Positions 53,320 to 63,303 of a stretch of 64,000 bases of DNA are shown piece by piece. The stretch's first letter is position 1; the number at the start of each line of letters is the position of its first letter. The notes below the pieces were generated by a model. That model was not told the origin of the DNA and made no database searches. It saw nothing but the letters and a program-made list of their open reading frames with translations. Source of the DNA: Bacteroidota bacterium (GTDB taxonomy: Bacteria; Bacteroidota; Ignavibacteria; Ignavibacteriales; Melioribacteraceae); NCBI GenBank assembly GCA_023397505.1, contig JAEWUC010000001.1:62001-126000 (forward strand), in the 5' to 3' direction. A program made the position numbers and the translations under genes.

Positions 53320-54694
53320 TGCTCTCTTCGCTTGTTGAATTCGACCAGGATGAACGCAGCTTTTGAGGGATTAATTTAGCAATGAAGTCGAAACTAAGTG
53401 TAATCTTTTCCCGTGCACTTTTTATCATTAAAATAACTCCTAAAATTCCCAGCAATATATTAGCACTCCAAATTCCAAGAAAGGGCGATAGTAGTCCTCG
53501 GTCGGCAAGTTTTTCTCCGCCAATTAAAAACGACCAATAGATTAAAAAGAAAACAAGACTAATTCCTGCCGCCATTCCAAATCCGCCTTTGCGCATCATT
53601 GTGCCAAGCGGTGCACCGATCAATACAAATATTATGCATGCAAAAGGTAATGAATATTTTTTGTGTACTTCGACCCAATACCTGTCAATTTCCTTATTGC
53701 TGTAATTAACACTGCTTACTGTTGATAAGAATGAATTTTCATCAGACTTAATTCTTTGTTGAACCCTCAAAAAAATATTCTGCGAAATATTTTTATTCTG
53801 AAAAGGTGTTCCGGCTTTATGAGCATGGTACCGGAAAATTTCTTTGATTTTTGTATCCAATACACCGGAATATTTTTTTTTAGTAACTTCAATGCTGTCG
53901 GCAATTTTTAGTAATGCATTAGCGCCGAGTTCTCTATCGCCGCGCTGACCACCGGGTGCGGTCTGTTCAAAAGTAAATTGATCGGCAGGCAGTGCAATTT
54001 TATGCCGCGTAAATCTTAATCGCCTGTATTCGGTTGCATCATTAATATTTGTTTCGTGAATTTCCCCGTTATTCAAATCCATCATTAGTTTTTTTTGACT
54101 TCCGGAGAAATAAATCTTCCCATCTAAAGCTGTAACTATATTTAATTTCGGAGAATTTGAATAATCATAGATAGTAATATTTTTAAGCTGATTTTTATTT
54201 TGATCAATCTCTCTCGCTAAAATTGAATATTCCGGAACTTCCTGTGAAAAAACACCCGGCACAAGAGAGAGTGTGGGGCGTTTTCTTGAAATGTCTTCCA
54301 ACAATAATCTTGCAGAATGATTAGCGTTCGGGTAAATATTATTATTAAAATAAATTAAAAGAAGGGCAATAAATACGCTGCCGATTAATGGTGGAATCAT
54401 CATTTTGTACAAACTTACACCTGTAGCTTTTAAAATTGCTACCTCGTTGTTTTGCGACATACCGCCGAATGCCATTAACGTTGCGATGAGAACAGCCATT
54501 GGAATTACAAGAACAATCATCCACGCTAAACTATACGTAATCAATTCAATTATTATCCAACCGCTCAAACCTTTACCCACAATGCTGTCGGCCATTTTAA
54601 CAAGATACTGTAATAAAAAAACGGCTATCAGCGTAAAAGTTGCAAATAAAAAAGGTATTAAGTGATTTCTTAATATATACCGAACAATAATCAT
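53306..54694 (-). CDS. LptF/LptG family permease, long version
   Basis: 462 residues, about 100 longer than its neighbour because the periplasmic part is expanded (about 130-360, with HAHKAGTPFQNKN). The N-terminal helix YILRNHLIPFLFATFTLIAVF and the C-terminal GAPLGTMMRKGGFGMAAGIS are typical of LptF/LptG. It is the first gene of the two-gene permease operon, and the longer periplasmic region is common in Bacteroidota-type homologues. The LptB ATPase is not encoded nearby. The start ATG has a run of promoter-like AT-rich sequence upstream, but no clear motif was found. Confidence 0.85.
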   Translation of the reverse strand: MIIVRYILRNHLIPFLFATFTLIAVFLLQYLVKMADSIVGKGLSGWIIIELITYSLAWMIVLVIPMAVLIATLMAFGGMSQNNEVAILKATGVSLYKMMIPPLIGSVFIALLLIYFNNNIYPNANHSARLLLEDISRKRPTLSLVPGVFSQEVPEYSILAREIDQNKNQLKNITIYDYSNSPKLNIVTALDGKIYFSGSQKKLMMDLNNGEIHETNINDATEYRRLRFTRHKIALPADQFTFEQTAPGGQRGDRELGANALLKIADSIEVTKKKYSGVLDTKIKEIFRYHAHKAGTPFQNKNISQNIFLRVQQRIKSDENSFLSTVSSVNYSNKEIDRYWVEVHKKYSLPFACIIFVLIGAPLGTMMRKGGFGMAAGISLVFFLIYWSFLIGGEKLADRGLLSPFLGIWSANILLGILGVILMIKSAREKITLSFDFIAKLIPQKLRSSWSNSTSEESNENT

Positions 54695-54893
54695 TGCGCT
54701 CTTTTTTTAGTGGTAGAAATTTACCAATATACTTTTACACATAAAAGAAATAGTAGGCTTGTATTTAAAACCAAATACGATTAATTAAAATACTATTAGA
54801 CTTGAATCCAGCATTACATACATGTAAATTTGAGCGGCTGATAAGAGGGTAAATCTAATTCATGTTAATTGCTAAAATCATCCCGGAGGATTT

Positions 54894-56261
54894 GTGAATT
54901 CTGTTTTAAACTATCTTGAATCAAATTTCCAAAGTTATTTAAATGAATTGAAAGAATATTTAAAGATACCAAGTATTAGCACTTTGGATACACATAAAAA
55001 CGAAATGCAAAGATGTGCAGAGCACGCTCAAATGCTTTTAAAGAATGCAGGTATGTCAAACACGGCAGTATATCAAACTGAAGGTCATCCGGTTGTTTAC
55101 GGTGAATGGCTGAATGCACCCGGCAAACCAACTGTTTTAGTTTACGGTCATTATGATGTTCAACCAGTTGATCCTCTTGAACTTTGGAATTCAGAACCGT
55201 TTGAAATGGTTGTAAAAGATGGAAAAATTTGGGGACGCGGTGCAAATGATAATAAAGGTCAACACTTTATTCACATTAAAGGAGTTGAAGCATATTTAAA
55301 GACATTAGGTTCTCTACCTGTTAACGTTAAATTTCTTCTCGAAGGCGAAGAGGAAATAGGCAGCGATAATCTGCCAAAATTTATTAGTGAGAATAAGGAT
55401 TTGTTAAAATGTGATGCGATATTGATTTCGGATACTAGCATGTATGATGCAGGTGTGCCGACAATTACTTACGGTTTACGTGGATTGTTGTATATGGAAG
55501 TTGAAGTTGTTGTTGCGGACCGCGATCTTCATTCGGGTAGTTTCGGCGGAGCTGTTGCTAACCCAATTAATGAACTTGCAAAAATTATAGCCAAACTTCA
55601 GGATAAAAATCTTAAGGCAACTATTCCAAATTTTTACAAAGATGTATTAAAACTGACAAAGAAAGAAAGGGATAATTTTAAGCGTTTAAAATTTTCGGAT
55701 AAAAAATACGCAAAAGAACTCCATGTAAAAGAATTGCAAGGCGAAAAAGGTTTTACTACGCTTGAAAGATTGTGGGCCCGCCCTACCTTGGATTGCAACG
55801 GTATAATCGGCGGTTTTACTGAAAAAGGAGCAAAGACTGTTTTACCATCTAAAGCTTTAGCAAAAATTAGTATGAGACTTGTACCGAATCAAGATCCAAA
55901 AAAGATTGCAATAGAGTTTACAAAGCACATAAAAAAAATTGCACCAAAAAGCGTAAGCGTTGAAGTGAGAATGCTTCATTACGGTTATCCAGTTGTTGTT
56001 CCTCTTGAAAGCAAAGCTATTGTCGCAGGTGCAAATGCCGTTGCAAGGGCTTTCGGTAAAAAGACTGTTTTCACACGCGAGGGCGGTTCAATTCCTGTTG
56101 TGGTTGATTTGATAAAATTATTAAAAGCACCGGCTATTTTAATGGGACTCGGTTTGGATTCGGACGATATTCATTCGCCAAATGAACATTTCCGTTTGGA
56201 AAATTTTAAAAAGGGCCTGTTAAGCTCGGCGTACTTTTTCGATGAATTCTCGAAGATCTAA
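54894..56261 (+). CDS. M20 family dipeptidase
   Basis: 455 residues. Zinc peptidase of the ArgE/DapE/CPG2 fold. The metal and catalytic residues are visible: YGHYDVQPV near 83 (His and Asp), GANDNKGQH near 117, the base and metal ligand in LEGEEEIGSD near 150, and DLHSGSFGG near 218 in the dimerisation lid. SPNEHFRLENF near 424 holds the last metal His. The start is a GTG at 54894, fixed by GGAGGA at 54885-54890. It probably cleaves dipeptides in the cytoplasm; no signal peptide is seen. Confidence 0.93.
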   Translation: MNSVLNYLESNFQSYLNELKEYLKIPSISTLDTHKNEMQRCAEHAQMLLKNAGMSNTAVYQTEGHPVVYGEWLNAPGKPTVLVYGHYDVQPVDPLELWNSEPFEMVVKDGKIWGRGANDNKGQHFIHIKGVEAYLKTLGSLPVNVKFLLEGEEEIGSDNLPKFISENKDLLKCDAILISDTSMYDAGVPTITYGLRGLLYMEVEVVVADRDLHSGSFGGAVANPINELAKIIAKLQDKNLKATIPNFYKDVLKLTKKERDNFKRLKFSDKKYAKELHVKELQGEKGFTTLERLWARPTLDCNGIIGGFTEKGAKTVLPSKALAKISMRLVPNQDPKKIAIEFTKHIKKIAPKSVSVEVRMLHYGYPVVVPLESKAIVAGANAVARAFGKKTVFTREGGSIPVVVDLIKLLKAPAILMGLGLDSDDIHSPNEHFRLENFKKGLLSSAYFFDEFSKI

Positions 56262-56281
56262 AATTAATGTGAGGGTTGAGT

Positions 56282-57118
56282 ATGAAACTCTATAGACTAT
56301 TCATAGTGTTTCCGCTAATATTTATATTTGCAATTAGTTGTTCTTCAGATCAAAAGGGCGACGGCGATGCAGCACATTCGACATCAAAAGACGAAGAAAT
56401 TAGAGAATACAATATAGATATTGAAAAAGGACAAACAGAAAATCGATTCCCTTGCGATACTATTGCTTTAAAAGAATATATTCTTGATAGTTATGAACCT
56501 GGTTCATATTTAATTTATGCAGACCGTACTCATATTTATGATGTTCCGCGTCCTGCTGTAGTATATTTCAATGATGGCGCCAATTATATCCTTTCCATTA
56601 TTGCTAGGTCAAAACACGGTGAACGCAATATCGAAACAAAGAATATAACTGGTTTTGAATCTAGTTATATTAATCTCGACAGCACTTCATTGGGAACTGC
56701 TTTCTTCTGGCTTACGTTATTTGAATGCAAGGAGGGTTCTTTCGAAAGAGTTTGGGAATCGGAAATACCGATTCACGGCGGTTTTAATAAAATAACAATA
56801 AAAACCTGGCGGCCGAAAAATATAAAGTACGTTGAACTTAATTATGAAGACGGTATAATCTCAGGACATAGAAATTATAATTTCTTTATGATAGACGGCT
56901 GGCGCAAACCGCCGCATCTGCTCGAGACTTATGTGGGTATTGTACATAAAAGAAATATGGCTAATGTTAACAACGACAAAATACCTGACTACTTTGAGTA
57001 TAGATTCGCTGAAGATTCTTTAAGAATAAGAATAATGGATTCAATACCGTTTTATTGGAGCGAACAAAAACAATTGTATATTACTAATAGAAACCCTCGT
57101 TGGTTTAGAAAGTATTAA
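56282..57118 (+). CDS. Lipoprotein of unknown function
   Basis: About 278 residues from the ATG at 56282, behind GAGGG at 56271-56275; a TTG two codons earlier is less likely. The N-terminus is a lipoprotein signal peptide ending FAISC, with the acylated Cys at about 20, followed by a low-complexity acidic linker. The rest is beta-rich (FFMIDGWRKPPHL, and IPDYFEYRFAEDSLRIRI near the end). I recognise no family. It lies 20 bp after the dipeptidase gene, but the function does not obviously connect. Confidence 0.6.
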   Translation: MKLYRLFIVFPLIFIFAISCSSDQKGDGDAAHSTSKDEEIREYNIDIEKGQTENRFPCDTIALKEYILDSYEPGSYLIYADRTHIYDVPRPAVVYFNDGANYILSIIARSKHGERNIETKNITGFESSYINLDSTSLGTAFFWLTLFECKEGSFERVWESEIPIHGGFNKITIKTWRPKNIKYVELNYEDGIISGHRNYNFFMIDGWRKPPHLLETYVGIVHKRNMANVNNDKIPDYFEYRFAEDSLRIRIMDSIPFYWSEQKQLYITNRNPRWFRKY

Positions 57119-57183
57119 ATAATCATACTATGTTCTGTTAATAGTATTTATTAATTCCAACTCATATTATTACTAAAGGACAA

Positions 57184-58212
57184 ATGCAAGACGTTAATTC
57201 GGAAAAATATATATCTTCTTTTAAAGAAGAATATAATACAGTAAAAAATGGTTCGGCAGTACGGATCAATTCCGATGCGGTTATTATTCAACTTGAAGGA
57301 AAGGATACACTCGAATTCCTTCATAGAGTTTCAACTAATTCGGTTAAGGATTTAAAACCGTTCGAAAAGAAGAATACATTATTCCTAAATGCAAAAGGAA
57401 GATTTATCGATAGGACAACTCTTATAAATCTTGAAAATTATTTTCTACTTATCGGCAACTTAGATGGAAGTAAAAAACTTTTTAATTGGATTAATAAATA
57501 CATCATCATGGAGGACATTAAAACCCTTGATGTAACAAATAATTATAAGTTAATTGAATTGATCGGACCGCAATCCGAATCTTATTTAACTTTACTTGTC
57601 GGCGATGATATAAAAAAACTAGGTTCTGAAAATGTTATAAGTACAAGTGCCGACGGATTTTCATTTTATCTATTTAGAAACTCTTTATTACATGGTAAAG
57701 TGTTATTCCAAATATTAATTGAAAAAGAGCGAAGTGATGAGTTTGTTGAATACATGCTTCAGAACAAAAGTGTTTTTGATGTCGGTTTGATTAGCGATGC
57801 AACTTATAATGTTGTTCGTATTGAAACCGGAAGTGCGGCATTACCAAGCGAATTGAATGATGAATATAATCCTCACGAAGTGAATCTTATTCACGAAGTC
57901 TGCTTTAAAAAAGGTTGTTATATCGGTCAGGAAGTTATTGCGCGACTTGATACTTATGATAAGGTTCAGAAAAAAATGGTTGGTGTTATCATTCATGATA
58001 ATATTAATTTCAATGGAGATTCGGTTTTAATTGATGAAGAAGAAAATGAAGTTGGAGAAATTACAAGCCAGGCATTTTCCGAGTTGATGGGTAAAAGAAT
58101 AGCAATTGGATTTGTAAGAAAGAAGATTCTTCAAGAAAACAGAACCGTGTTTGCATCTGAAAACGGCAAACGAGTTCCCATAACAATTTGTGAATTACCA
58201 TTTAAGAAATGA
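57184..58212 (+). CDS. ygfZ: Folate-dependent Fe-S protein assembly/repair protein YgfZ
   Basis: 342 residues related to glycine cleavage T protein. The hallmark KGCYIGQEVIARL near 239 (family motif KGCYxGQE) contains the cysteine needed for function with tetrahydrofolate. The N-terminal half carries KDTLEFLHRVSTNSV near 40 and GPQSESYL near 127. It helps maintain certain Fe-S enzymes. The adenosyltransferase gene overlaps its last 4 bases (ATGA). Confidence 0.9.
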   Translation: MQDVNSEKYISSFKEEYNTVKNGSAVRINSDAVIIQLEGKDTLEFLHRVSTNSVKDLKPFEKKNTLFLNAKGRFIDRTTLINLENYFLLIGNLDGSKKLFNWINKYIIMEDIKTLDVTNNYKLIELIGPQSESYLTLLVGDDIKKLGSENVISTSADGFSFYLFRNSLLHGKVLFQILIEKERSDEFVEYMLQNKSVFDVGLISDATYNVVRIETGSAALPSELNDEYNPHEVNLIHEVCFKKGCYIGQEVIARLDTYDKVQKKMVGVIIHDNINFNGDSVLIDEEENEVGEITSQAFSELMGKRIAIGFVRKKILQENRTVFASENGKRVPITICELPFKK

Positions 58213-58757
58213 AAATTTATACAAAAACAGGAGATAAGGGAGAAACTTCATTATTCGGCGGGCAGCGTGTTCCGAAAAATAATCTCAGAATAAGCTCATA
58301 CGGAACAGTTGATGAATTGAATTCTTTTATCGGCGCATCGATTTCTGAGATAAATAACCAGGAACTTAGAACCGTTTTAGAAAGTATACAAAACGATTTA
58401 TTTACGCTTGGCGGCGACCTTGCGACTCCTAATGAAAAAGGGAATAAAGGATTTGTTATTCCACGTATTGATAAAGAATTCGTTTTGCGGCTCGAAAGTT
58501 TGATTGATTTATACGATGATAAATTGCCGGAATTAAAAAATTTTATTTTACCCGGCGGCTCAAAAGGTGCTGCGCTTCTGCATATTGCGCGTTCTGTTTG
58601 CAGAAGAGCTGAAAGAGAAGTTGTTGCACTTTCTAACATTGAAGAAATTGAACAGCAAATAGTCGTATATTTGAACCGTCTTTCGGATTTATTATTTGTT
58701 CTGGCGCGTTTTGAAAATTATTCACAAAATATTGATGATATAATCTGGCAAAAGTAG
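58209..58757 (+). CDS. Cob(I)alamin adenosyltransferase, PduO type
   Basis: 182 residues. Transfers the adenosyl group of ATP to cob(I)alamin to make coenzyme B12. The N-terminal ATP-binding motif TKTGDKGETSLFGGQRVPK (residues 4-22) is diagnostic for PduO/MMAB enzymes, and RSVCRRAEREVV near 129 gives the second conserved patch. This implies the organism uses B12 enzymes, such as methylmalonyl-CoA mutase, although none is in the window. Confidence 0.95.
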   Translation: MKIYTKTGDKGETSLFGGQRVPKNNLRISSYGTVDELNSFIGASISEINNQELRTVLESIQNDLFTLGGDLATPNEKGNKGFVIPRIDKEFVLRLESLIDLYDDKLPELKNFILPGGSKGAALLHIARSVCRRAEREVVALSNIEEIEQQIVVYLNRLSDLLFVLARFENYSQNIDDIIWQK

Positions 58758-58808
58758 TTATTCTGTTTAACCCGTAAAATTCTCAACTCATCACTCTACA
58801 CTAATTTT

Positions 58809-59162
58809 GGGGGTGACATTGGCTTCGACGGGGTTATTTGTTCTTTGAACTGCACACCGTGTTCACCGTAGACACGTTAAACGACGGTAACAAATGTAAA
58901 TGGCGAATATAATTACGCTTTAGCTGCTTAATAAAAAATAGCAGCCGTTCTTCAACTCTGAGCATGCCGGGAGTTGAATGAACGCCGCACGGTGTGATAG
59001 CCGATTCGAACTTCCGGATAGATGAGGCGAAACTAATTTCGGAATAGCTCATTTCAAAACCTGTCTTTCGGTGTTGATTGAGCAAAGCTAAATGAAAGAC
59101 TATGTGTGTAGACGTTCCTGGAAATGTAGCTTCGGACCGGGGTTCGACTCCCCGCACCTCCA
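58809..59162 (+). ncRNA. ssrA: Transfer-messenger RNA (tmRNA)
   Basis: Rescues stalled ribosomes. The 5' end GGGGGTGACATTGGCTTCGA and the 3' T-arm GGGGTTCGACTCCCC followed by GCACCTCC are diagnostic. The acceptor stem pairs GGGGGTG with CACCTCC (one G-T) and leaves A59162 as discriminator; the bases after it are CTA, so CCA is not encoded. The tag frame starts at GGC 58902-58904 and reads GEYNYALAA before tandem stops TAA TAA at 58929-58934. It is a one-piece tmRNA. Pseudoknot regions fill the rest. Confidence 0.97.
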
Positions 59163-59182
59163 CTAAACTCGTATTGAATGCT

Positions 59183-59212
59183 TGTCCGCCTTATGATTTT
59201 ACAAGGCGGACA
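59183..59212 (+). terminator. Hairpin downstream of tmRNA
   Basis: TGTCCGCCTT (59183-59192) pairs with AAGGCGGACA (59203-59212), a perfect 10-bp GC-rich stem with a 10-base loop, about 20 bases past the tmRNA end. No T-run follows, so termination may need Rho or the stem may mark the processed 3' end. Confidence 0.65.
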
Positions 59213-59340
59213 GCGATAAACCAACTGTAAAAATTTCCTAAAACATTTTTTAGTTTTGTGAATTTGATTTGCCAGATTTTTAAAATATTGCTTACGGAAT
59301 ACTTAGTGATTATTTTAAAAACACACATCATAAATCACTT

Positions 59341-61518
59341 ATGGTCAAAATCATGAAAAAGATTATCGCTTACTATTTGTTGCCAGTAATTTTATTTACG
59401 AATATCCATTCCGCTCAGAGCATAAATATGATATTTGATAAATCCTCGCTTCAAACCGCCTATGCTTCTAGAAAGATGGAAAAAGAACTAATTAAAAACG
59501 GATACACTTTAACAAAAGATAATGCTGACTATTCTATTACTTTAAGGATTGATACTAATTATTTAGGCACAGAATCATTTTTAATAAAAAATGAGAATAA
59601 GGAAATAACAATTATCGGCGGAGACGGTAGCGGCGTAATTTACGGAACGCAATCGTTTATAGAGGATTTGCGAAATGGAATTTTAATCCAAGACATAAAA
59701 GAAAAAAGTGAAAAACCAAGATTACAATTCAGGGCAATTAAATTTGATCTCCCGTGGGATACATACAGACATAGTTATTCTTTAACTCAACACAGTGAAA
59801 CATGCAAGGATCTGAATTATTGGGAAAAATTTCTTGATATGATGTGCGAAAATAGATTTAATGTTTTGACGCTATGGAATCTTCACCCATATACTTTTTT
59901 AATCAAACCGAAACACTTTCCCGAAGCAAGTCCATGGAATGATATTGAGATGCAAGAATGGAAAAAATTATTCGAAGGTATTTTTGCGATTGCTAAAGAA
60001 CGCGGCATCGATACTTATATTATGCCATTCAACATTTTTGTAACGCCTGAATTCTCCAAAGCTCATAATGTTGCAATGGATAACCTCGATCATCATCATT
60101 TTGTAAATGCCGATACGTCGGAGATTGTAAAAAAATATACCCGCGAATGCGTTACTCAAATGCTGGAAGAATACCCTAACCTTTCCGGAATCGGATTAAC
60201 TCTTGGCGAAGGAATGGGCGGAATGACTCCGCAGCAACGCGAAGACTGGATAAGCGAAACGATAATTGAAGGTATGCGTCTCGCAAATAGAAAATCAAAA
60301 TTAATTCATAGAATTCCGTTTTCAGGCAATACAGGTTCGCTAGGTGCTACATCAATTGAAATGGAACAGGTTACGCGAAAAGGAATTGAACGCGAAGCTG
60401 CAATGGATTGCTTCGAAGGTCCGGTTTGGGCGAGCATGAAATTTAACTGGTCGCACGGTCATTCAACTTCCAAATTGATTAAAGTTCACGGCGGAAAATT
60501 ATACGGCACTTATTTTTCGCCCGAACCAAAAGGATATAAAATAATTTGGACCGTGCGCAATGAAGATTTCTTTTGTCTGCGTTGGGGAGTTGCAGATTTT
60601 ATTCGTGAACATATAGCTGTTAATGGGCATAATTATGTCGGCGGTTATTTTATTGGATCTGAAACTTATATACCTGCAAAAGATTATTTCACAAAACCGG
60701 ATCCGTCAATTATTTGGAAGTATGCTTTCGAGCGGCAGTGGTTATTCTACAAATTGTGGGGAAGATTATTGTATAACCCCGATACGCCAGACGAAATATT
60801 TATTCATGAATTTGTAAACCGTTACGGAAAAGATTCGGAAGTTTTGTTCGAAGCATTTTCACTTGCGGGTAAAACTCCATTACGTTTGGCTTCATCGTTT
60901 GATTCCTCGTGGGATTTCACACTTTATAGTGAAGGATTTTCAGCTTTGGACCCAGAAATAAAAAGGGTGGACTATATTTCTATTAATCGGCAGATTAACC
61001 AGCCGCCGCTTGATACAGATTATGTTTCAATTAAAGATTATGTAAATGCCATCAATTCAAATGAAACTTTTGATGAGAATAAAATCACCCCGCCAATTTT
61101 TGCCGAGATGCTTGTTAAAGATTGCAGTAAAGCAATCTCGTTAATCGAAAATTTGGATGAGACTAAAAACGGTTCTATTAAATATGAGATTGCAGATATA
61201 AAGATCTGGGCAAACCTGGGATTATTTTTTGCAGAAAGAACAAAAGCTGCAGTTGCGCTTCATTCTTATCGTACAATCGGCAACGAAATGAATAAGCAGA
61301 ATGCAATTTTTCATTTGGAGAATGCTTTGAAATATTGGGATGAAATAATCAAAATTACACGCCCGCTTTACAACGATATGCCTCTGGTTCACTACAGTGA
61401 ACAAGACGGAAAACACTGGAAAGATAATGATCATCTGCGTTTTCATTGGGAATTGCTAAGACCGGATGTTTTAAAAGATTTTGAGTTAGTAAAAAATTCA
61501 GTTATAATGCAAAATTAG
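59341..61518 (+). CDS. Secreted glycoside hydrolase with GH20/GH67-type N-domain
   Basis: 725 residues with a signal peptide (about 5-26, ending IHSAQ). The N-terminal domain (about 27-125; IIGGDGSGVIYGTQSFIEDL) is the small alpha/beta domain found before GH20 and GH67 barrels. The TIM-barrel region (about 130-480) has RFNVLTLWNLHPYTF near 180 and LTLGEGMG near 287, with acidic residues suitable for catalysis. An alpha-helical C-terminal region follows. A role in degrading uronic-acid- or hexosamine-containing glycans is plausible; I cannot assign the exact family. Two Met codons (1 and 5) could start it. Confidence 0.65.
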   Translation: MVKIMKKIIAYYLLPVILFTNIHSAQSINMIFDKSSLQTAYASRKMEKELIKNGYTLTKDNADYSITLRIDTNYLGTESFLIKNENKEITIIGGDGSGVIYGTQSFIEDLRNGILIQDIKEKSEKPRLQFRAIKFDLPWDTYRHSYSLTQHSETCKDLNYWEKFLDMMCENRFNVLTLWNLHPYTFLIKPKHFPEASPWNDIEMQEWKKLFEGIFAIAKERGIDTYIMPFNIFVTPEFSKAHNVAMDNLDHHHFVNADTSEIVKKYTRECVTQMLEEYPNLSGIGLTLGEGMGGMTPQQREDWISETIIEGMRLANRKSKLIHRIPFSGNTGSLGATSIEMEQVTRKGIEREAAMDCFEGPVWASMKFNWSHGHSTSKLIKVHGGKLYGTYFSPEPKGYKIIWTVRNEDFFCLRWGVADFIREHIAVNGHNYVGGYFIGSETYIPAKDYFTKPDPSIIWKYAFERQWLFYKLWGRLLYNPDTPDEIFIHEFVNRYGKDSEVLFEAFSLAGKTPLRLASSFDSSWDFTLYSEGFSALDPEIKRVDYISINRQINQPPLDTDYVSIKDYVNAINSNETFDENKITPPIFAEMLVKDCSKAISLIENLDETKNGSIKYEIADIKIWANLGLFFAERTKAAVALHSYRTIGNEMNKQNAIFHLENALKYWDEIIKITRPLYNDMPLVHYSEQDGKHWKDNDHLRFHWELLRPDVLKDFELVKNSVIMQN

Positions 61519-61610
61519 TTATAAACCAGGATGAAAATATTAAGGTTTCACCTATAAATTATTTGTAGTTTTTTTCGATAATATAGCATCAATTCACATG
61601 GAGGTGAATT

Positions 61611-62339
61611 ATGTCTCTTGTTATCGAAGAAAAAAGGATTTTAAATAATAACTTTACTACAAGTCAAACAACTTCGGATGTCATCAATTCATATTCCGAA
61701 AAGCACGACAATGTACAACTTTCCAATGATGCAACTACTTTAAAGAATTTACCTCTTAATCTCTCTTCATCAAAAATTTATGAAGAGAATAACGGCTTCC
61801 AATTCGACTTTAATTTCGATGAAACACGTTTTCAAAATGTAAGTGCAAACGGATTTTATTCATCAAAAGAAAAAAATCTATCTATGCGTTTAAAATTTTA
61901 CCTCGAAAAAATACTTTATGAAAATGGAGAAGAAAAAAAACAAAAATATGAAATCGAATTTGCGATTAACTATTCCGGCATTGAAATAAATTCATACGAA
62001 AGAAAGATTGAAAAGGAGGATATTTATAAATTTCTTAATCGCGTTATGAAGGATTTGTCGGAAATTCTAAATAATGATGAAAAAAATCTCACGGGCATCA
62101 TTTTCGATAAAGAAGATTTACAAGAACTTATGCAGATAGGCGACGAAGAAATTGGAAAATTTTTAAACGAAATAATCTTATTAATCCAAACTCTCGCGAA
62201 AATTAAGAAGTATAAAAATCCGGATGCCGAGAATGTGCTTTTCAATCCGCAGAGAATCAGAAATGAAATTTTAGAGACCAGCCAAACCAAAAGCACATCA
62301 ATAGATTTTAAAATGTCCGTAAACAAGCTCGCTGCATAA
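61611..62339 (+). CDS. Protein of unknown function
   Basis: 242 residues, acidic/lysine-rich, no cysteine, no signal peptide or membrane segment. The first 60 residues are Ser/Thr/Asn-rich and likely disordered. The middle (about 85-135) has beta-strand character (LSMRLKFYLEKILYENG, EIEFAINYSGIEI), and the rest is helical. A very good ribosome-binding site (GGAGG) precedes the ATG, so it is probably expressed. No family recognised; the general pattern (disordered start, structured core) resembles small scaffold or secretion-associated proteins, but that is not evidence of function. Confidence 0.55.
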   Translation: MSLVIEEKRILNNNFTTSQTTSDVINSYSEKHDNVQLSNDATTLKNLPLNLSSSKIYEENNGFQFDFNFDETRFQNVSANGFYSSKEKNLSMRLKFYLEKILYENGEEKKQKYEIEFAINYSGIEINSYERKIEKEDIYKFLNRVMKDLSEILNNDEKNLTGIIFDKEDLQELMQIGDEEIGKFLNEIILLIQTLAKIKKYKNPDAENVLFNPQRIRNEILETSQTKSTSIDFKMSVNKLAA

Positions 62340-62437
62340 TAAAATCTATTTTTCTAAATTTATTCATAAATAAAAATCATGCCAGCGTATGTTTTTCGTT
62401 GCAAAAACAGCCGCATTACATTAAATTTGAAGCCATA

Positions 62438-63292
62438 ATGAGAGGGATTAGTTTTACAAAATTGAGCGGCGCCGGTAACGATTTTATTTTAATCGACCGG
62501 AAATTGAATTCAGAATTCAACTTATCTTCAGAATTTATTAAAAAGATTTGTGATAGAAGAAAAAGCATTGGCGCCGATGGTGTTCTTTTTATATCTGATT
62601 TAGACAACTATGCGTTCGAAATGAAATATTTTAATGCCGACGGCTCAACCGGGTCTCTATGCGCTAACGGAGCGCGTTGTGCATTAAGGTATGGTTTTGT
62701 AAGCGGAAGAGTTGACGGTGATTTGGTAAAATTCAGAGCTAACGAAAAGGATTATTCGGGAGTTGTGATAGATGAAAAAGATATAAAGTTTTTTCTTAAT
62801 GAACCCGAAAAAGTTAAGCTGAATTTTAAGATAAAAGCTGCCGGACAATTGATTTCAGCTTCGTATATTGATACCGGTTCGCCGCATGTTGTTATAAAAT
62901 TGAAAGATATTTTGGAAAATCCGCTTAAGAATTTTTCGTTTTATAAAAGCGTTAACGATTTACCGGTTTATGAAATCGGTAAAGAAATTCGTTATTCGCG
63001 GGATTTTGCACCCGAAGGTACGAATGTAAATTTTATAGATATTTTTGACGAAGGAATTAATATTAGAACTTATGAACGTGGAGTAGAAAACGAAACACTT
63101 GCTTGCGGAACCGGATCGGTAGCAGCGGCGTTAATATCTTTTTTGAATGATAATTTGAAACCGCCGATTAAACTTTTTGTAAAAAGCGGTGATGTTTTGA
63201 AAGTTGATTTCTCATACGAGAATCAAAAATTTAGGGACGTTTCTTTAACCGGTCCCGCAGAAGTTGTATTTACAGGAGAATTAACAATTTAA
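62438..63292 (+). CDS. dapF: Diaminopimelate epimerase
   Basis: Interconverts LL- and meso-diaminopimelate for lysine and peptidoglycan synthesis. I choose the ATG at 62438, giving MRGISFTKLSGAGNDFILID, the usual DapF start; a TTG 13 codons upstream adds an unrelated tail. About 284 residues. The two catalytic cysteines are in SLCANGARC near 73 and LACGTGSVA near 221. GSPHVVI near 148 and RTYERGVENET near 207 are also conserved. Confidence 0.95.
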   Translation: MRGISFTKLSGAGNDFILIDRKLNSEFNLSSEFIKKICDRRKSIGADGVLFISDLDNYAFEMKYFNADGSTGSLCANGARCALRYGFVSGRVDGDLVKFRANEKDYSGVVIDEKDIKFFLNEPEKVKLNFKIKAAGQLISASYIDTGSPHVVIKLKDILENPLKNFSFYKSVNDLPVYEIGKEIRYSRDFAPEGTNVNFIDIFDEGINIRTYERGVENETLACGTGSVAAALISFLNDNLKPPIKLFVKSGDVLKVDFSYENQKFRDVSLTGPAEVVFTGELTI

Positions 63293-63303
63293 CAGAGGAA
63301 TAA

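Noticed and set aside
58802..58809. TAATTTTG as a -7 promoter element for tmRNA
   Set aside because: It overlaps the first base of the mature tmRNA, so transcription would begin inside the molecule.
58834..59163. 109-codon minus-strand frame opposite the tmRNA
   Set aside because: It lies entirely within the tmRNA and reads the T-arm backwards at its start (MEVRGVEPRSE), a well-known false gene pattern.
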